Source: JAWLBY01 sp041687455
Lineage (GTDB): Bacteria > Pseudomonadota > Gammaproteobacteria > Xanthomonadales > Xanthomonadaceae
Direction of reading: 5' to 3'
Length of the DNA: 64,000 bases
NCBI GenBank assembly: GCA_041687455.1
Contig: JAWLBY010000003.1
Location: 1 to 64,000, forward strand
Part shown: positions 38,831 to 48,080 of the stretch, one piece after another
How the letters are laid out: every line of letters begins with the position of its first letter
How positions within the stretch are numbered: the first letter of the stretch is position 1
Made by a program: the position numbers and the translations under genes
Notes under the pieces: generated by a model
The model's input: only the letters and a program-made list of their open reading frames with translations
Databases searched by the model: none
What the model was told of the DNA's origin: nothing

Positions 38831-39741
38831 GCGAAACGCCACGGGTCAGCGCGCTGGTACCTTGCTACAACGGCGAACGTTTCCTGGCGAAGGCGCTCGA
38901 CAGCGCGCTGGCGCAGACCTACGAAGCATTCGAGGTGATCGTCGTCAACGATGGCTCGACCGACCGCAGCAGCGAGATCGCGCACGACTACGCCGACTGC
39001 TCCGGGGGCAGGATCCGCGTCATCGACCAGCCGAACGGCGGCCTGCCGGCGGCGCGCAATGCGGCGATCTCGGTCGCGCGCGGCGAGTTCTTCGCATTGC
39101 TCGATGCCGACGACATCTGGACGCCGGCGCACCTCGAGCAGGCGGTCGCGGTGTTCGACGCCCATCCGAGCGTCGGACTCGTGCACGGCAACTGCGAACT
39201 GATCGACGAGGCCGGCGCGTTCCTGCAGCACGACCCGCGCGACTGGCGGCCGGGCATGGATCCGTTCCGGACGCTGCTGCTGCGACACGAGCACGTCTGC
39301 TGCCCGACCGCGGTGTTCCGACGCAGTTGCGTCGAACAGCTCGGCGCGTTCGACCTGCAGTTCACCGGCCTCGGCTGCGAGGACCGCGACATGTGGTTGC
39401 GGATCGCCGAGCACTGGGACGTGCACTACATCGACCGGGTCGTCGCCTACTACCGGATCCATCCGACCAGCATGAGCCGCAACCGCGAGCGGATGCTGCA
39501 GGCGCGCCGGCGCCTGCTCGAAAAGATCGCGCAATCGCCGCGCGGCGCGCGACTGGCCCGCCACGGGCTGGCGATGATCGAGAGCGACCTCGGCATGGAA
39601 TACCTGCAGGAAGGCAATTACTCCGCGGCACTGCGCGCGCAGGTGCGTGCGTTGCGGATCCGCCCGCACACCGCGCGCGTCTGGCGCCGGATGCTGCGTC
39701 CGACCGCATCGTTGTTCGGTGCGTTCGTGCTTGGACTCTGA
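38827..39741 (+). CDS. GT2 glycosyltransferase
   Basis: 304 residues. GT-A fold family 2 enzyme with VSALVPCYNGERFL, VVNDGSTDRS, the metal-binding LDADD near residue 95, and GCEDRDMWLRIAEHWD carrying the catalytic ED. It overlaps the NRPS stop by 4 bases (ATGA), so it is translationally coupled to that module. It transfers a sugar from a nucleotide donor to an unknown acceptor. The C-terminal 60 residues are helical, with no membrane segment. Confidence 0.9.
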   Translation: MSETPRVSALVPCYNGERFLAKALDSALAQTYEAFEVIVVNDGSTDRSSEIAHDYADCSGGRIRVIDQPNGGLPAARNAAISVARGEFFALLDADDIWTPAHLEQAVAVFDAHPSVGLVHGNCELIDEAGAFLQHDPRDWRPGMDPFRTLLLRHEHVCCPTAVFRRSCVEQLGAFDLQFTGLGCEDRDMWLRIAEHWDVHYIDRVVAYYRIHPTSMSRNRERMLQARRRLLEKIAQSPRGARLARHGLAMIESDLGMEYLQEGNYSAALRAQVRALRIRPHTARVWRRMLRPTASLFGAFVLGL

Positions 39742-39755
39742 GCAAGGAGAACACG

Positions 39756-40778
39756 ATGGCCCGGCAAGGAAAGATCCTGATCACCGGCGGTGCCGGCTAC
39801 ATCGGCAGTCACGTCGTCGCCCAGCTCGGCGAGCGCGGCGAGGACATCGTCGTGCTCGACAACCTGAGCACCGGACATCGCAACGCCGTGTTGTTCGGCG
39901 AGCTCGTGATCGGCGACGTCGGCGACGCGGCGCTGCTCGACCGGCTGTTCTCGCAGCACCGGTTCGACACGGTGCTGCACTTCGCCGCCAAGATCGTCGT
40001 GCCGGAGTCGGTCGCCCATCCGCTCGACTACTACGACAACAACACCGCGCGGGCGCGGGTGCTGCTCGACGCCAGCCGGCGCCACGGTGCCGGCTGCTTC
40101 GTGTTCTCGTCGACCGCGGCCGTGTACGGCGATCCGGTCGGCGGCGTTGCCGACGAGACGACCCCACCGTCGCCGATCAATCCGTACGGGCGTTCCAAGC
40201 TGATGACCGAATGGATGCTGCGCGACCTGGCCCGGGTCTGCCCGATGCGGCACGTGATCCTGCGCTACTTCAACGTCGCCGGCGCCGACCTGCAGGGCCG
40301 GATCGGGCAGGACACGCCGAATGCGACGCATCTGATCAAGGTCGCCTGCCAGCACGCGGTCGGACTGCGCCCGCACCTGGACATCTTCGGCACCGACTAC
40401 CCGACGCCGGACGGCAGTTGCGTGCGCGACTACATTCACGTCGAGGATCTCGCCTCGGCGCACGTCGCGGCACTGCAGTACCTGCGCGACGGCGGCGATT
40501 CGCTGGTCGCGAACTGCGGCTACGGCCACGGCTACTCGGTGCGCGAGGTGATCGACGTGCTGCGTCGCGTGCACGGCGCCGACATCGTCACCCGCGAAGC
40601 AGGCCGACGGCCCGGCGACATGGCGATGATCGTCGCCGATTCATCGCTGGCGCGCAGCCGGCTCGGCTGGACGCCGGAGCGCGACGACCTCGAGCTGATC
40701 GTCCGCAGCGCGCTGGCCTGGGAGCGCAAGCGGCAGCAGCAGCCGTTGACCGGATCGCTGCATGTGCGCGCGGCCTGA
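39756..40778 (+). CDS. galE: UDP-glucose 4-epimerase (GalE type)
   Basis: 340 residues. Extended SDR enzyme interconverting UDP-glucose and UDP-galactose, or the N-acetyl forms, to supply donors for glycan synthesis. It has the NAD motif GGAGYIGSHVV, the catalytic Ser in FVFSSTAAVYG, YxxxK in NPYGRSKL, and the GalE-specific NVAGADLQGRIGQ and DGSCVRDYIHV. AAGGAG lies 6 bases before the ATG. It is probably in one operon with the GT2 gene and the NRPS-like trio. Confidence 0.93.
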   Translation: MARQGKILITGGAGYIGSHVVAQLGERGEDIVVLDNLSTGHRNAVLFGELVIGDVGDAALLDRLFSQHRFDTVLHFAAKIVVPESVAHPLDYYDNNTARARVLLDASRRHGAGCFVFSSTAAVYGDPVGGVADETTPPSPINPYGRSKLMTEWMLRDLARVCPMRHVILRYFNVAGADLQGRIGQDTPNATHLIKVACQHAVGLRPHLDIFGTDYPTPDGSCVRDYIHVEDLASAHVAALQYLRDGGDSLVANCGYGHGYSVREVIDVLRRVHGADIVTREAGRRPGDMAMIVADSSLARSRLGWTPERDDLELIVRSALAWERKRQQQPLTGSLHVRAA

Positions 40779-40811
40779 GCGCCGGGCCGCGTCGCTTTCG
40801 AGGCCGCGGCG

Positions 40812-42284
40812 ATGATTGCTGCCTCGATGTCGGCGTCGCGGCGGCCGGCGTGGCCGCCGATCGTGGTCGCGCTGGCGCTGCTGCTGGTCGCGGCGACCAG
40901 CCACGCGCAGGCGACCTACTACGTCCGCACCGACGGCGGCACGGCCCGGCAATGCAGCGGCCTGGTCGACCGGCCGCGGGCGGAGGCCGGCAAGACGCGC
41001 GATTGCGCCTGGCTGCATCCGTTCGTGGCGCTGCCGCCGGGCGGCAAGCCGCGGATCGCCGGCGGCGATCATCTGGTCATCCGTCCGGGCAGCTACCGGA
41101 TCGGCATCGATGCACCGGGCGCGGCCTGCAGCCGCAACTGGCCGTGGGACTGTTTCCCGGCCGCACTGCCGAGCGGCAGCGCCGAGCGGCCGACCCGGCT
41201 CAGCGGCGCCGACGACAGCGGTCGCTGCGTGCAGAAGCCGGAATGGTGGGGCGCCGAGCGCGCATCGCGGGTGCTCAATCTGGACGGCAGCCAGCACGTG
41301 GTCGTCGAGTGCCTGGAGATCACCGATCACAGCAGTTGCATCGAAGGACACTGCCACGGCGGCGACTGCAGCGGCCAGGTGCTGCGCTGTCCGCGCGAGC
41401 ATTTTCCGTACGGCGACTGGGCCAGCACCGGCGTCTACGGACGCGATTCGAGCGACGTGGTGCTGCGCGATCTCGACGTGCACGGGCTGGCCAGTCGCGG
41501 CTTCCAGGTCGGCCGGGTCCGCGACTGGGTGCTGCAGCGGGTCAGGATCGTCGGCAACGGCTGGGCCGGCTGGGACGGCGACCTGGCTGAAACGGGCGGA
41601 AGTTCGAACGCCGGTCGGCTGCGCTTCGAACAGGTAGAGATCGCCTGGAACGGCTGCGCCGAGCGCTATCCCGATCGCGAGCCGGTCGGCTGCTGGGCGC
41701 AGACCAGTGGTGGCTACGGCGATGGCCTCGGCACCGCGAAGACGGCCGGAGAATGGGAGTTCGTCGACGTGCACGTGCACCACAACACGTCCGACGGGCT
41801 CGACCTGCTGTACATGGAAGCGCCCGGTCGGGTCAGCGTGACCCGGCTACGCGCCGAAGCCAATGCCGGCAACCAGTTCAAGGTGGCCGGCGACTCCGTG
41901 CTGGTCGACTCGACGATCGATGGCCGCTGTGACTACTTCAACGGCCGCGACAACATGAACCACAACGACCAGTGCCGCGCGCTCGGCAACGCCGTTTCGG
42001 TCGTGCTGCGCCCCGGCACCGAGGCCCGATTGCGCAACAACCGGATCACCGGCGTCGGCGACTGCCTGGTCGTGCTGGAGGGCGGCGACGCCAGCAGCCG
42101 GCTGGCGATGGATGGCAACACGCTGCTTGGCGCGCCGTTGTGGTCGGACCCGAAGCGGCTGGTCTGCGGCTTCTATGCGCACGAGAGCCGCGCGCGGCTG
42201 CTGTTCGAGGACAACGAACTGATCCAGACCCGCGGCGCCTGCCCGAGCGGGAGCCGCTGCCGGGCGCTGGCGGCGCCGGAGTGA
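40812..42284 (+). CDS. Secreted parallel beta-helix protein, copy 1
   Basis: 490 residues with a signal peptide ending near SHAQA. The N-terminal block (YYVRTDGG, CAWLHPFVALPPGG, RIAGGD) is shared with copy 2 at 43580. The middle is a right-handed parallel beta-helix with short rungs (SSDVVLRDLDVHGLASRG, then WAGWDGD and HHNTSDGLDLLYM). Many paired cysteines suggest disulfides outside the cytoplasm. No catalytic pattern of a known polysaccharide lyase or hydrolase stands out. GAGG lies 8 bases before the ATG. It is 33 bp after galE. It may bind or cut a surface polysaccharide. Confidence 0.8.
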   Translation: MIAASMSASRRPAWPPIVVALALLLVAATSHAQATYYVRTDGGTARQCSGLVDRPRAEAGKTRDCAWLHPFVALPPGGKPRIAGGDHLVIRPGSYRIGIDAPGAACSRNWPWDCFPAALPSGSAERPTRLSGADDSGRCVQKPEWWGAERASRVLNLDGSQHVVVECLEITDHSSCIEGHCHGGDCSGQVLRCPREHFPYGDWASTGVYGRDSSDVVLRDLDVHGLASRGFQVGRVRDWVLQRVRIVGNGWAGWDGDLAETGGSSNAGRLRFEQVEIAWNGCAERYPDREPVGCWAQTSGGYGDGLGTAKTAGEWEFVDVHVHHNTSDGLDLLYMEAPGRVSVTRLRAEANAGNQFKVAGDSVLVDSTIDGRCDYFNGRDNMNHNDQCRALGNAVSVVLRPGTEARLRNNRITGVGDCLVVLEGGDASSRLAMDGNTLLGAPLWSDPKRLVCGFYAHESRARLLFEDNELIQTRGACPSGSRCRALAAPE

Positions 42285-42311
42285 CGGGGCAAGTTCGCGG
42301 TCGACGCGGGC

Positions 42312-43165
42312 GCCGAAGCCACACGCCGCCGCGGCCGTTCGTGTTTCGATACCTCAACACGAACGGCGGCAGGACTGTCGCGCACCGGGTGACGCCGGCA
42401 GCCGCCGGCAGTACCGTTCGGAGCCGTGTGCCCTTCGGAGCCGTTCGCCCCGAGGTATCGACGGGCGCAGCCGAAGCCACATGCCGCCGCGGCCGTTCGT
42501 GTTTCGATACCTCGACACGAGCGGGTGGCAGCCGCGCACCGGGCGCGCTAGCAGCCGCCAGCAGTACCGATCGGAGCCGTTCGCCCTGAGGTATCGACAG
42601 GTGAGGTATCGACGGGCGCAGCCGAAGCCACACGCCGCCGCGGCCGTTCGTGTTTCGATACCTCGACACGAGCGGGTGGCAGCCGCGCACCGGGCGCGCT
42701 AGCAGCCGCCAGCAGTACCGATCGGAGCCGTTCGCCCTGAGGTATCGACGGGTGAGGTATCGACGGGCGCAGCCGAAGCCACATGCCGCCGCGGCCGTTC
42801 GTGTTTCNNNNNNNNNNNNNNNNNNNNNNNNNNNNNNNNNNNNNNNNNNNNNNNNNNNNNNNNNNNNNNNNNNNNNNNNNNNNNNNNNNNNNNNNNNNNN
42901 NNNNNNNGATACCTCGACACGAACGGGCGGCAGGAATGTCGCGCACAGGGCGAACGCCGGCAGCCGCCGGCAGTACCGATCGGAGCCGTTCGCCCTGAGG
43001 TATCGACAGGTGAGGTTTCGACGGGCGCAGCCGAAGCCACATGCCGCCGCGGCCGTTCGTGTTTCGATACCTCGACACGAACGGGCGGCAGGAATGTCGC
43101 GCACAGGGCGAACGCCGGCAGCCGCCGGCAGTACCGATCGGAGCCGTTCGCCCTGAGGTATCGAA
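42312..43165. repeat. Tandem array of about 150-bp repeats, interrupted by the scaffold gap
   Basis: Units begin with GCCGAAGCCACA-type sequence at 42312, 42470, 42621, 42772 and 43030, with periods of 158 and 151 bp. Each contains the arm TTCGATACCTCGACACGA, a variable centre of about 70 bp, and the inverse arm GCCGTTCGCCCTGAGGTATC. Centres fall into two main sequence types, one on each side of the gap. Only fragmentary frames cross it, so it is non-coding. The lengths next to the gap (36 bp before, 122 bp after) add up to one 158-bp unit. Confidence 0.9.
42808..42907. other. Assembly gap (100 Ns)
   Basis: Exactly 100 undetermined bases inside the tandem array, the usual placeholder for a gap of unknown size. 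The real locus probably carries more repeat units than shown. Confidence 0.98.
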
Positions 43166-43174
43166 GGGCGAACC

Positions 43175-43233
43175 CGCGCGCCGCCTGGCCGCTCGTTGTG
43201 TCGAACGAACGGCCGGTTGAAGCCAGGCGCGCA
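43175..43233. repeat. Large imperfect hairpin at the right edge of the array
   Basis: GGCCGCTCGTT (43187-43197) pairs with AACGAACGGCC (43204-43214) with one mismatch around a 6-base loop. Outer CCTGG/CCAGG and GCGCG/CGCGC pairs extend it. There is no T-run. It may be the end of the repeat element or another dispersed palindrome. Confidence 0.55.
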
Positions 43234-43579
43234 GCACATCCGCATCTGATCATGCCCGGCCTCGACTCGGCCCAGGCGCCCACGCTCGTCGGCGCATACT
43301 GCGAACCGGAGCACATATTCAGCGCGGTTTCACCGCAATGCCGGCGCAGCGGCCGCTGCCGCTCATCGGTCGCGCACGCTGAACGCCTTCCGCCGATCGG
43401 TCACGGCGGTTAGTTAGTCGCTAACGGCGCCAAATTCCCGTCATCAAGCCAGTATTTCGTCGATCGAACCGTGATCGGCTCGACAATAGCGGCTGAGGAC
43501 GACTGCCCACACTCCGCCTCGACCTGCACCCCACCGTGCAGCCCGCCTGTTCATCGGGCGTTGATCGGAGAAAGCAGTT
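43234..43579. other. Non-coding leader of beta-helix copy 2
   Basis: No gene is visible. A short AT-richer inverted repeat, GTTAG (43409-43413) and CTAAC (43421-43425), could be an operator about 155 bp before the gene. No convincing -35/-10 pair can be named. Confidence 0.35.
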
Positions 43580-45229
43580 TTGACTCAGACCAGTCAGTTT
43601 TCGTTTGGCGGCCGCGCCCCGCGCGCCCTGCTCGCTGGAGCGTTCCTGGTATTCGCCGGGCTCGGCGCCGCCGGGACCGTCGAGGCCGCCACCTACTATG
43701 TGCGCACCGACGGCGGCGACGCGACCCAGTGCACCGGCAAGAGCGACGCCCGCTACCCGGGCAGCGGCACCAACCAGGCTTGCGCCTGGAAGCATCCCTT
43801 CATCGCCCTGCCGCCGGGCGGCTCGCCGCGCATTGCCGGCGGCGACACGCTGATCGTCGGAGCCGGCAGCTACATGATGGGCATTGGCGCCCCGGGGGCG
43901 ACCAGTTGCAGCTCGAGCTGGAGCTACGACTGCTTCATGGCGCGGATCCCGAGCGGCACCACCAGCGCGCCGACCCGGATCCTCGGCAAGGGCTACAACA
44001 CCGGCTGCTCGGCACCGCCGGAACTGTGGGGTACCGGCCAGGCCTGGACGATCTTCGACCTGCGCGCCCGCAGCAACATCGAGATCGGCTGCTTCGACGT
44101 CACCGACCACGATGCCTGCATCCAGGGCCACGGCGGCGGCTCTTCCTGCAGCACCGGCGGCAAGTGGGCCGCGCGCGGCATCTACGCCGAGGATTCGAGC
44201 AACGTCAAGCTGACCGACCTCAACATCCACGGCATGGCGAACAAGGGCATCCACGCCGGTCGCCTGAGCAACTGGACGATGACGCGGCTGACGCTGCGCG
44301 CCAACGGCTGGGTCGGCTGGGATGGCGACATCGGCGCCGACAACAGCTCGAACAGCGGCAACATGACCTTCCGCGAATCGGAAATCGCCTGGAACGGTTG
44401 CGCCGAGAACTATCCGAGTACGTCGATCCACGCCTGCTGGGGCCAGCAGCTCGGCGGCTACGGTGACGGCCTCGGTACGCACCGGACCGGCGGCCACTGG
44501 CTGTTCGAGGACACGCTGATCCATCACAACACGTCCGACGGACTCGATCTGCTGTACATGGCCGATGGCGGCAGCGTGACGCTGCGTCGCGTCTGGGCCG
44601 AAGGCAACGCCGGCAATCAGATCAAGACCAACGGCCAGGCCCGCATCGAGAACAGCGTGGTGGTCGGCAACTGCGGTTACTTCGATGGCAAGTTCTCGAC
44701 CATGGTCAGCGGCGACCACTGCCGTGCGATGGGCAATGCGATCTCGATCGGCCTGTTCGCCAACGACACCGTCGACGTCGTCAACAACACCATCAGCAGC
44801 GAGGGCGATTGCCTCGTGTTCTCCGGCGGCACCAGCAGCTCGAAGCTCAACTTCGTCAACAACGTGATGATCGGCGAGCGCGATCGCACCGGCTCTGGCG
44901 AGCAGAGCTGCCTGCACTACACGCAGGGCGGCGAGGCGGTGAGCTGGGACAAGAATGCGGTCAGCGGGGTCAAGAACGGCACCTGTCCGAGCGGCAGCCT
45001 GTGCGGTTCGCCGAAGATCGCGAGCGCGTCCTACGCCGGGTTCGACCCGATGCCGGCATCCGACAGCCCGCTGCTGAACGCGGCCAACGCGAGCAAGGCG
45101 CCGAGCGTCGATTACTACAACAAGACACGCAGCCAGCCGGACATCGGCGCCGTCGAACGCAACGGCACCAGCAGCGGTGGCGGCGCCGTCCCGGACCAGA
45201 TCTTCGCCAACGGCTTCCAGGCGATCTGA
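43580..45229 (+). CDS. Secreted parallel beta-helix protein, copy 2, with IFxNGF tail
   Basis: 549 residues. The start is a TTG at 43580 with GGAG 9 bases upstream. The signal peptide runs to about residue 36 (GTVEAA). It is a clear paralog of copy 1: the same blocks YYVRTDGGDA, CAWKHPFIALPPGG, NGWVGWDGDIG, AWNGCAENYP, GGYGDGLGT and HHNTSDGLDLLYM appear in order. Unlike copy 1 it carries about 70 extra C-terminal residues ending PDQIFANGFQAI, a tail also present on the secreted protein at 21338. Beta-helix rungs span about 130-450. A strong terminator follows. Surface glycan binding or cleavage is possible but not shown. Confidence 0.82.
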   Translation: MTQTSQFSFGGRAPRALLAGAFLVFAGLGAAGTVEAATYYVRTDGGDATQCTGKSDARYPGSGTNQACAWKHPFIALPPGGSPRIAGGDTLIVGAGSYMMGIGAPGATSCSSSWSYDCFMARIPSGTTSAPTRILGKGYNTGCSAPPELWGTGQAWTIFDLRARSNIEIGCFDVTDHDACIQGHGGGSSCSTGGKWAARGIYAEDSSNVKLTDLNIHGMANKGIHAGRLSNWTMTRLTLRANGWVGWDGDIGADNSSNSGNMTFRESEIAWNGCAENYPSTSIHACWGQQLGGYGDGLGTHRTGGHWLFEDTLIHHNTSDGLDLLYMADGGSVTLRRVWAEGNAGNQIKTNGQARIENSVVVGNCGYFDGKFSTMVSGDHCRAMGNAISIGLFANDTVDVVNNTISSEGDCLVFSGGTSSSKLNFVNNVMIGERDRTGSGEQSCLHYTQGGEAVSWDKNAVSGVKNGTCPSGSLCGSPKIASASYAGFDPMPASDSPLLNAANASKAPSVDYYNKTRSQPDIGAVERNGTSSGGGAVPDQIFANGFQAI

Positions 45230-45253
45230 TCCGGAATCGATTGTGGTGGGGTT

Positions 45254-45288
45254 GCGCCTCCGGCAGTGATGCCGGGGGCGCTTTTTTT
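45254..45288 (+). terminator. Rho-independent terminator after beta-helix copy 2
   Basis: GCGCCTCCGGCA (45254-45265), loop GTGA, TGCCGGGGGCGC (45270-45281), then seven T. All 12 pairs form, one as a G-U wobble. It begins 25 bp after the stop codon and is the clearest intrinsic terminator in the window. Confidence 0.93.
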
Positions 45289-45447
45289 CTGACGCTTGCA
45301 GCCTTCACGTGGTCTGATCAACCCGGGTGGCGTCGGTTCGGGGCATCATCGTGGCGAGCCGCGACGACGTGTTCGATGCGTCCGGTCGCTAGGCCATGAC
45401 GCGGTCTGATGCGCCGCACTCGCCCGTACCCGATGGAGAATCGCCCC

Positions 45448-46968
45448 GTGTCCGACCGTATCCGCCATCCCGGCCTGCTCGCCCGTCGTTGCACGGCGGA
45501 CGCCGCCGCCGCGCTGATCGCGCCGGGCGACACCGTCGCGATGAGCGGTTTCACCGGCGCCGGCTACCCGAAGGCGGTGCCGCAGGCGCTGGCCGAGCGG
45601 ATCCAGCAGGCGCACGAGGCCGGTACACCGTTCCAGGTCCGCGTGCTGACCGGCGCATCGACTGCGCCGGAACTGGACGGTGCGCTGGCACGCGCCAACG
45701 GCATCGAGCTGCGGCTTCCGTACCAGTCCGACCCGGAGGTGCGGGAACGGATCAATTCCGGCGAACTGGATTACATCGACATCCATCTGAGCCACGTCGC
45801 CCAGCACACCTGGTTCGGGTTCTTCGGCGACATCGACGTCGCGCTGGTCGAAGTGACCGCGATCGACGAGCAGGGCCGGTTGATCCCGTCGACCTCGCTC
45901 GGCAACAACCGGACCTGGCTCGAACGCGCGGACAAGGTGATTCTCGAGGTCAACCGTCGGCAGCCGGCCGAACTCGAGGGCATGCACGACATCTACTACG
46001 GTACCGCGCTGCCGCCGCAGAGGCGGCCGATCCCGCTGTTGCGTCCGGACGATCGGATCGGCGAACCGTACCTGCATGTCGATCCGGCCAAGGTCGTCGC
46101 GGTGGTCGAAACCGATGCGCCCGATCGCAATACGATGTTTTCCGCGCCCGATGCATGCTCGCGGCAGATCGCCGGGCATCTGACCGATTTCCTTGCCCAC
46201 GAGATCCGGCGCGGACGACTGACGCCGGCGCTGCTGCCGCTGCAGTCCGGGGTCGGCAACATCGCCAATGCCGTGCTGGGCGCACTGGCCGACGGCGGCT
46301 ACCGCAACCTGAGCGCCTACACCGAGGTGATCCAGGACGGCATGCTCGCGCTGTTGCGCGACGGCGTGCTGCGTACCGCGTCGGCGACGTCGTTCTCGCT
46401 GAGCACGCAGGGACTGGCCGAGTTCCATCGGCAGATCGAGTTCTACCGGCAGCGGATCGTGCTGCGTCCGCAGGAAATCTCGAACCATCCGGAAGTGATC
46501 CGGCGGCTCGGTTGCATTGCGATGAACGGCATGATCGAGGCCGACCTGTACGGCAACGTCAATTCGACCCACGTTGCCGGCAGCCGGATCATGAACGGCA
46601 TCGGCGGCAGCGGAGATTTCGCCCGCAACGCCTATCTGTCGGTGTTCATGACGCCGAGCACCGCGAAGGGTGGGGCGGTGTCGTCGATCGTGCCGATGGT
46701 CAGCCATGTCGACCACACCGAGCACGACGTGATGGTGCTGGTCACCGAGCAGGGGCTGGCCGACCTGCGCGGCCTGTCGCCACGGCAACGCGCGCGACAG
46801 GTGATCGCGAACTGCGCGCATCCGGACTTCCGGCCGGCGCTGCAGGACTACTTCGATCGCGCCTGCCGCGACAGCTACGGCAAGCACACGCCGCACCTGC
46901 TCGACGAGGCGCTGGCCTGGCACCAGCGTTACGTGCGCACCGGCAGCATGCGGCCGGTCGGCGGCTGA
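45448..46968 (+). CDS. Acetyl-CoA hydrolase/transferase family (succinate:acetate CoA-transferase-like)
   Basis: 506 residues from the GTG at 45448, which has GGAG 9 bases upstream. An ATG 15 bp earlier lacks one. Family I CoA-transferase: MSGFTGAGYPKAVP at the N-terminus, the GVGNIANAV loop, and SAYTEVIQDG holding the catalytic glutamate that forms the CoA thioester. These enzymes exchange CoA between acetyl-CoA and succinate or release acetate, and may link acetate handling to the TCA cycle. It is monocistronic, isolated by a terminator upstream and convergent with the methyltransferase. Confidence 0.9.
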   Translation: MSDRIRHPGLLARRCTADAAAALIAPGDTVAMSGFTGAGYPKAVPQALAERIQQAHEAGTPFQVRVLTGASTAPELDGALARANGIELRLPYQSDPEVRERINSGELDYIDIHLSHVAQHTWFGFFGDIDVALVEVTAIDEQGRLIPSTSLGNNRTWLERADKVILEVNRRQPAELEGMHDIYYGTALPPQRRPIPLLRPDDRIGEPYLHVDPAKVVAVVETDAPDRNTMFSAPDACSRQIAGHLTDFLAHEIRRGRLTPALLPLQSGVGNIANAVLGALADGGYRNLSAYTEVIQDGMLALLRDGVLRTASATSFSLSTQGLAEFHRQIEFYRQRIVLRPQEISNHPEVIRRLGCIAMNGMIEADLYGNVNSTHVAGSRIMNGIGGSGDFARNAYLSVFMTPSTAKGGAVSSIVPMVSHVDHTEHDVMVLVTEQGLADLRGLSPRQRARQVIANCAHPDFRPALQDYFDRACRDSYGKHTPHLLDEALAWHQRYVRTGSMRPVGG

Positions 46969-47126
46969 GCGTCGGCATTCCGCGTGTGGAGCGCGCAACG
47001 TGTGCGAAGCGCGACACGTTCAATCATCGACATCGGGTGGCAGCGGCGGTCCCGGCGCGCGGTCGCTGATCGCCGGAATCCGGCTTCGGCTTGGCGGCGA
47101 ATCCGACCGGACAGTGCCGGCGCGTC

Positions 47127-47804
47127 TCAGCGCACTCGCTTGTGCAGCAGTGCGACGTTCGGGCACGGGATATCGCATTCGGCAGCGTGCCGTTCGGCCA
47201 GCCAGCGGAATGTGTCCGGGCGATAGAACACGACGTGGGTCGGATCGCGACGGTAGTGCCAGCGCTCGAACGCGGTTGCATCGGGCGGAAAGCCGGTCAT
47301 GACCGCGAGCAGCCCGCCGGGCCGCAGCAGCGCGAACAACTGCGCGAAGGTCCGGTCCGGCTGGTGCAGGTGTTCGGCGACTTCGCTGCAGGTGATGAAA
47401 TCGTACTGTCGCTGCAACGCCGTTGCATCGTCAGCGAACAGCGGGTCGTAGACGGTGACCGTGTGGCCTGCCTGCTCCAGCATCCGGGCCAGCGCCGGCG
47501 CCGGGCCGCAGCCGAAGTCGAGTCCATGCCGTCGCGCCGGCAGTCGCTCGAGCAACGGATCGGCCAGTCGGGCCAGAAAGCGGCGATAGCCCGGGTCGTC
47601 GACGGCGTTGCGGTGCAGTCGGTAGTAGGCATGCTCGGCATCGCGGTCCGGTCGCTGCGCCGGGTCGACGAACAGCGCGCGACACCCGGCGCACTGCCAG
47701 TAGTCGTACGGAGTGCAGCGAACGAACGGCGACGTGCGGTCCGAATGGCAGACCGGGCACTCGGGGGTGGCCGATCGCGCGGTCGGCCGGAAACGGAATG
47801 TCAC
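47127..47804 (-). CDS. SAM-dependent methyltransferase with N-terminal zinc ribbon
   Basis: 225 residues from the GTG at 47804. Two CxxC knuckles (CPVC at about 14-17, CAGC at about 37-40) precede a class I methyltransferase core with LDFGCGPAPALARML, VYDPLF, FITCSEVAEHL and LLRPGGLLAVMTG. This layout is common in proteins annotated as Methyltransf_23. The target is unknown. The upstream 276 bp hold no gene. The start codon is uncertain, because the frame stays open upstream without homology-like features. Confidence 0.85.
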   Translation of the reverse strand: MTFRFRPTARSATPECPVCHSDRTSPFVRCTPYDYWQCAGCRALFVDPAQRPDRDAEHAYYRLHRNAVDDPGYRRFLARLADPLLERLPARRHGLDFGCGPAPALARMLEQAGHTVTVYDPLFADDATALQRQYDFITCSEVAEHLHQPDRTFAQLFALLRPGGLLAVMTGFPPDATAFERWHYRRDPTHVVFYRPDTFRWLAERHAAECDIPCPNVALLHKRVR

Positions 47805-48080
47805 GCCGGACCCCGCAGTCGGAGCGCCGGTCCGGCCGCCGGGACCGGCGCTGCGGTCACCAGCCGGTTTCGTCCGGCTCGCCTGGCCTCGTACAGCAGA
47901 TCGTCGGCGGCCGCGCGGGCGGATCGTGGCGGCTGGCCGCGAGGTTCGCCAGGCCGATGCGCCTGACCGGCCATCGACCGTGGGTGCCGACCGAGCCTCG
48001 GTCGAGGGTGCACGAGTCCGGCAAGCGCTGCCATGGGTGACATCGATGGCTCCCGTCATTCGCCATGCGGTGCAACGGCT

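Noticed and set aside
42312..43165. Possible CRISPR array
   Set aside because: Units are about 150 bp and repeat over their whole length, with no short repeat and unique spacer alternation and no cas genes nearby.
42046..43314. Long open frames across the repeat array and gap
   Set aside because: They run through the 100 Ns and consist of the repeat translated over and over on both strands. Open frames of this kind are expected in GC-rich repeats.
47805..48080. Extension of the methyltransferase, or a separate gene, upstream
   Set aside because: The frame stays open but reads as low-complexity Arg/Ala/Gly sequence with no domain and no ribosome-binding site.
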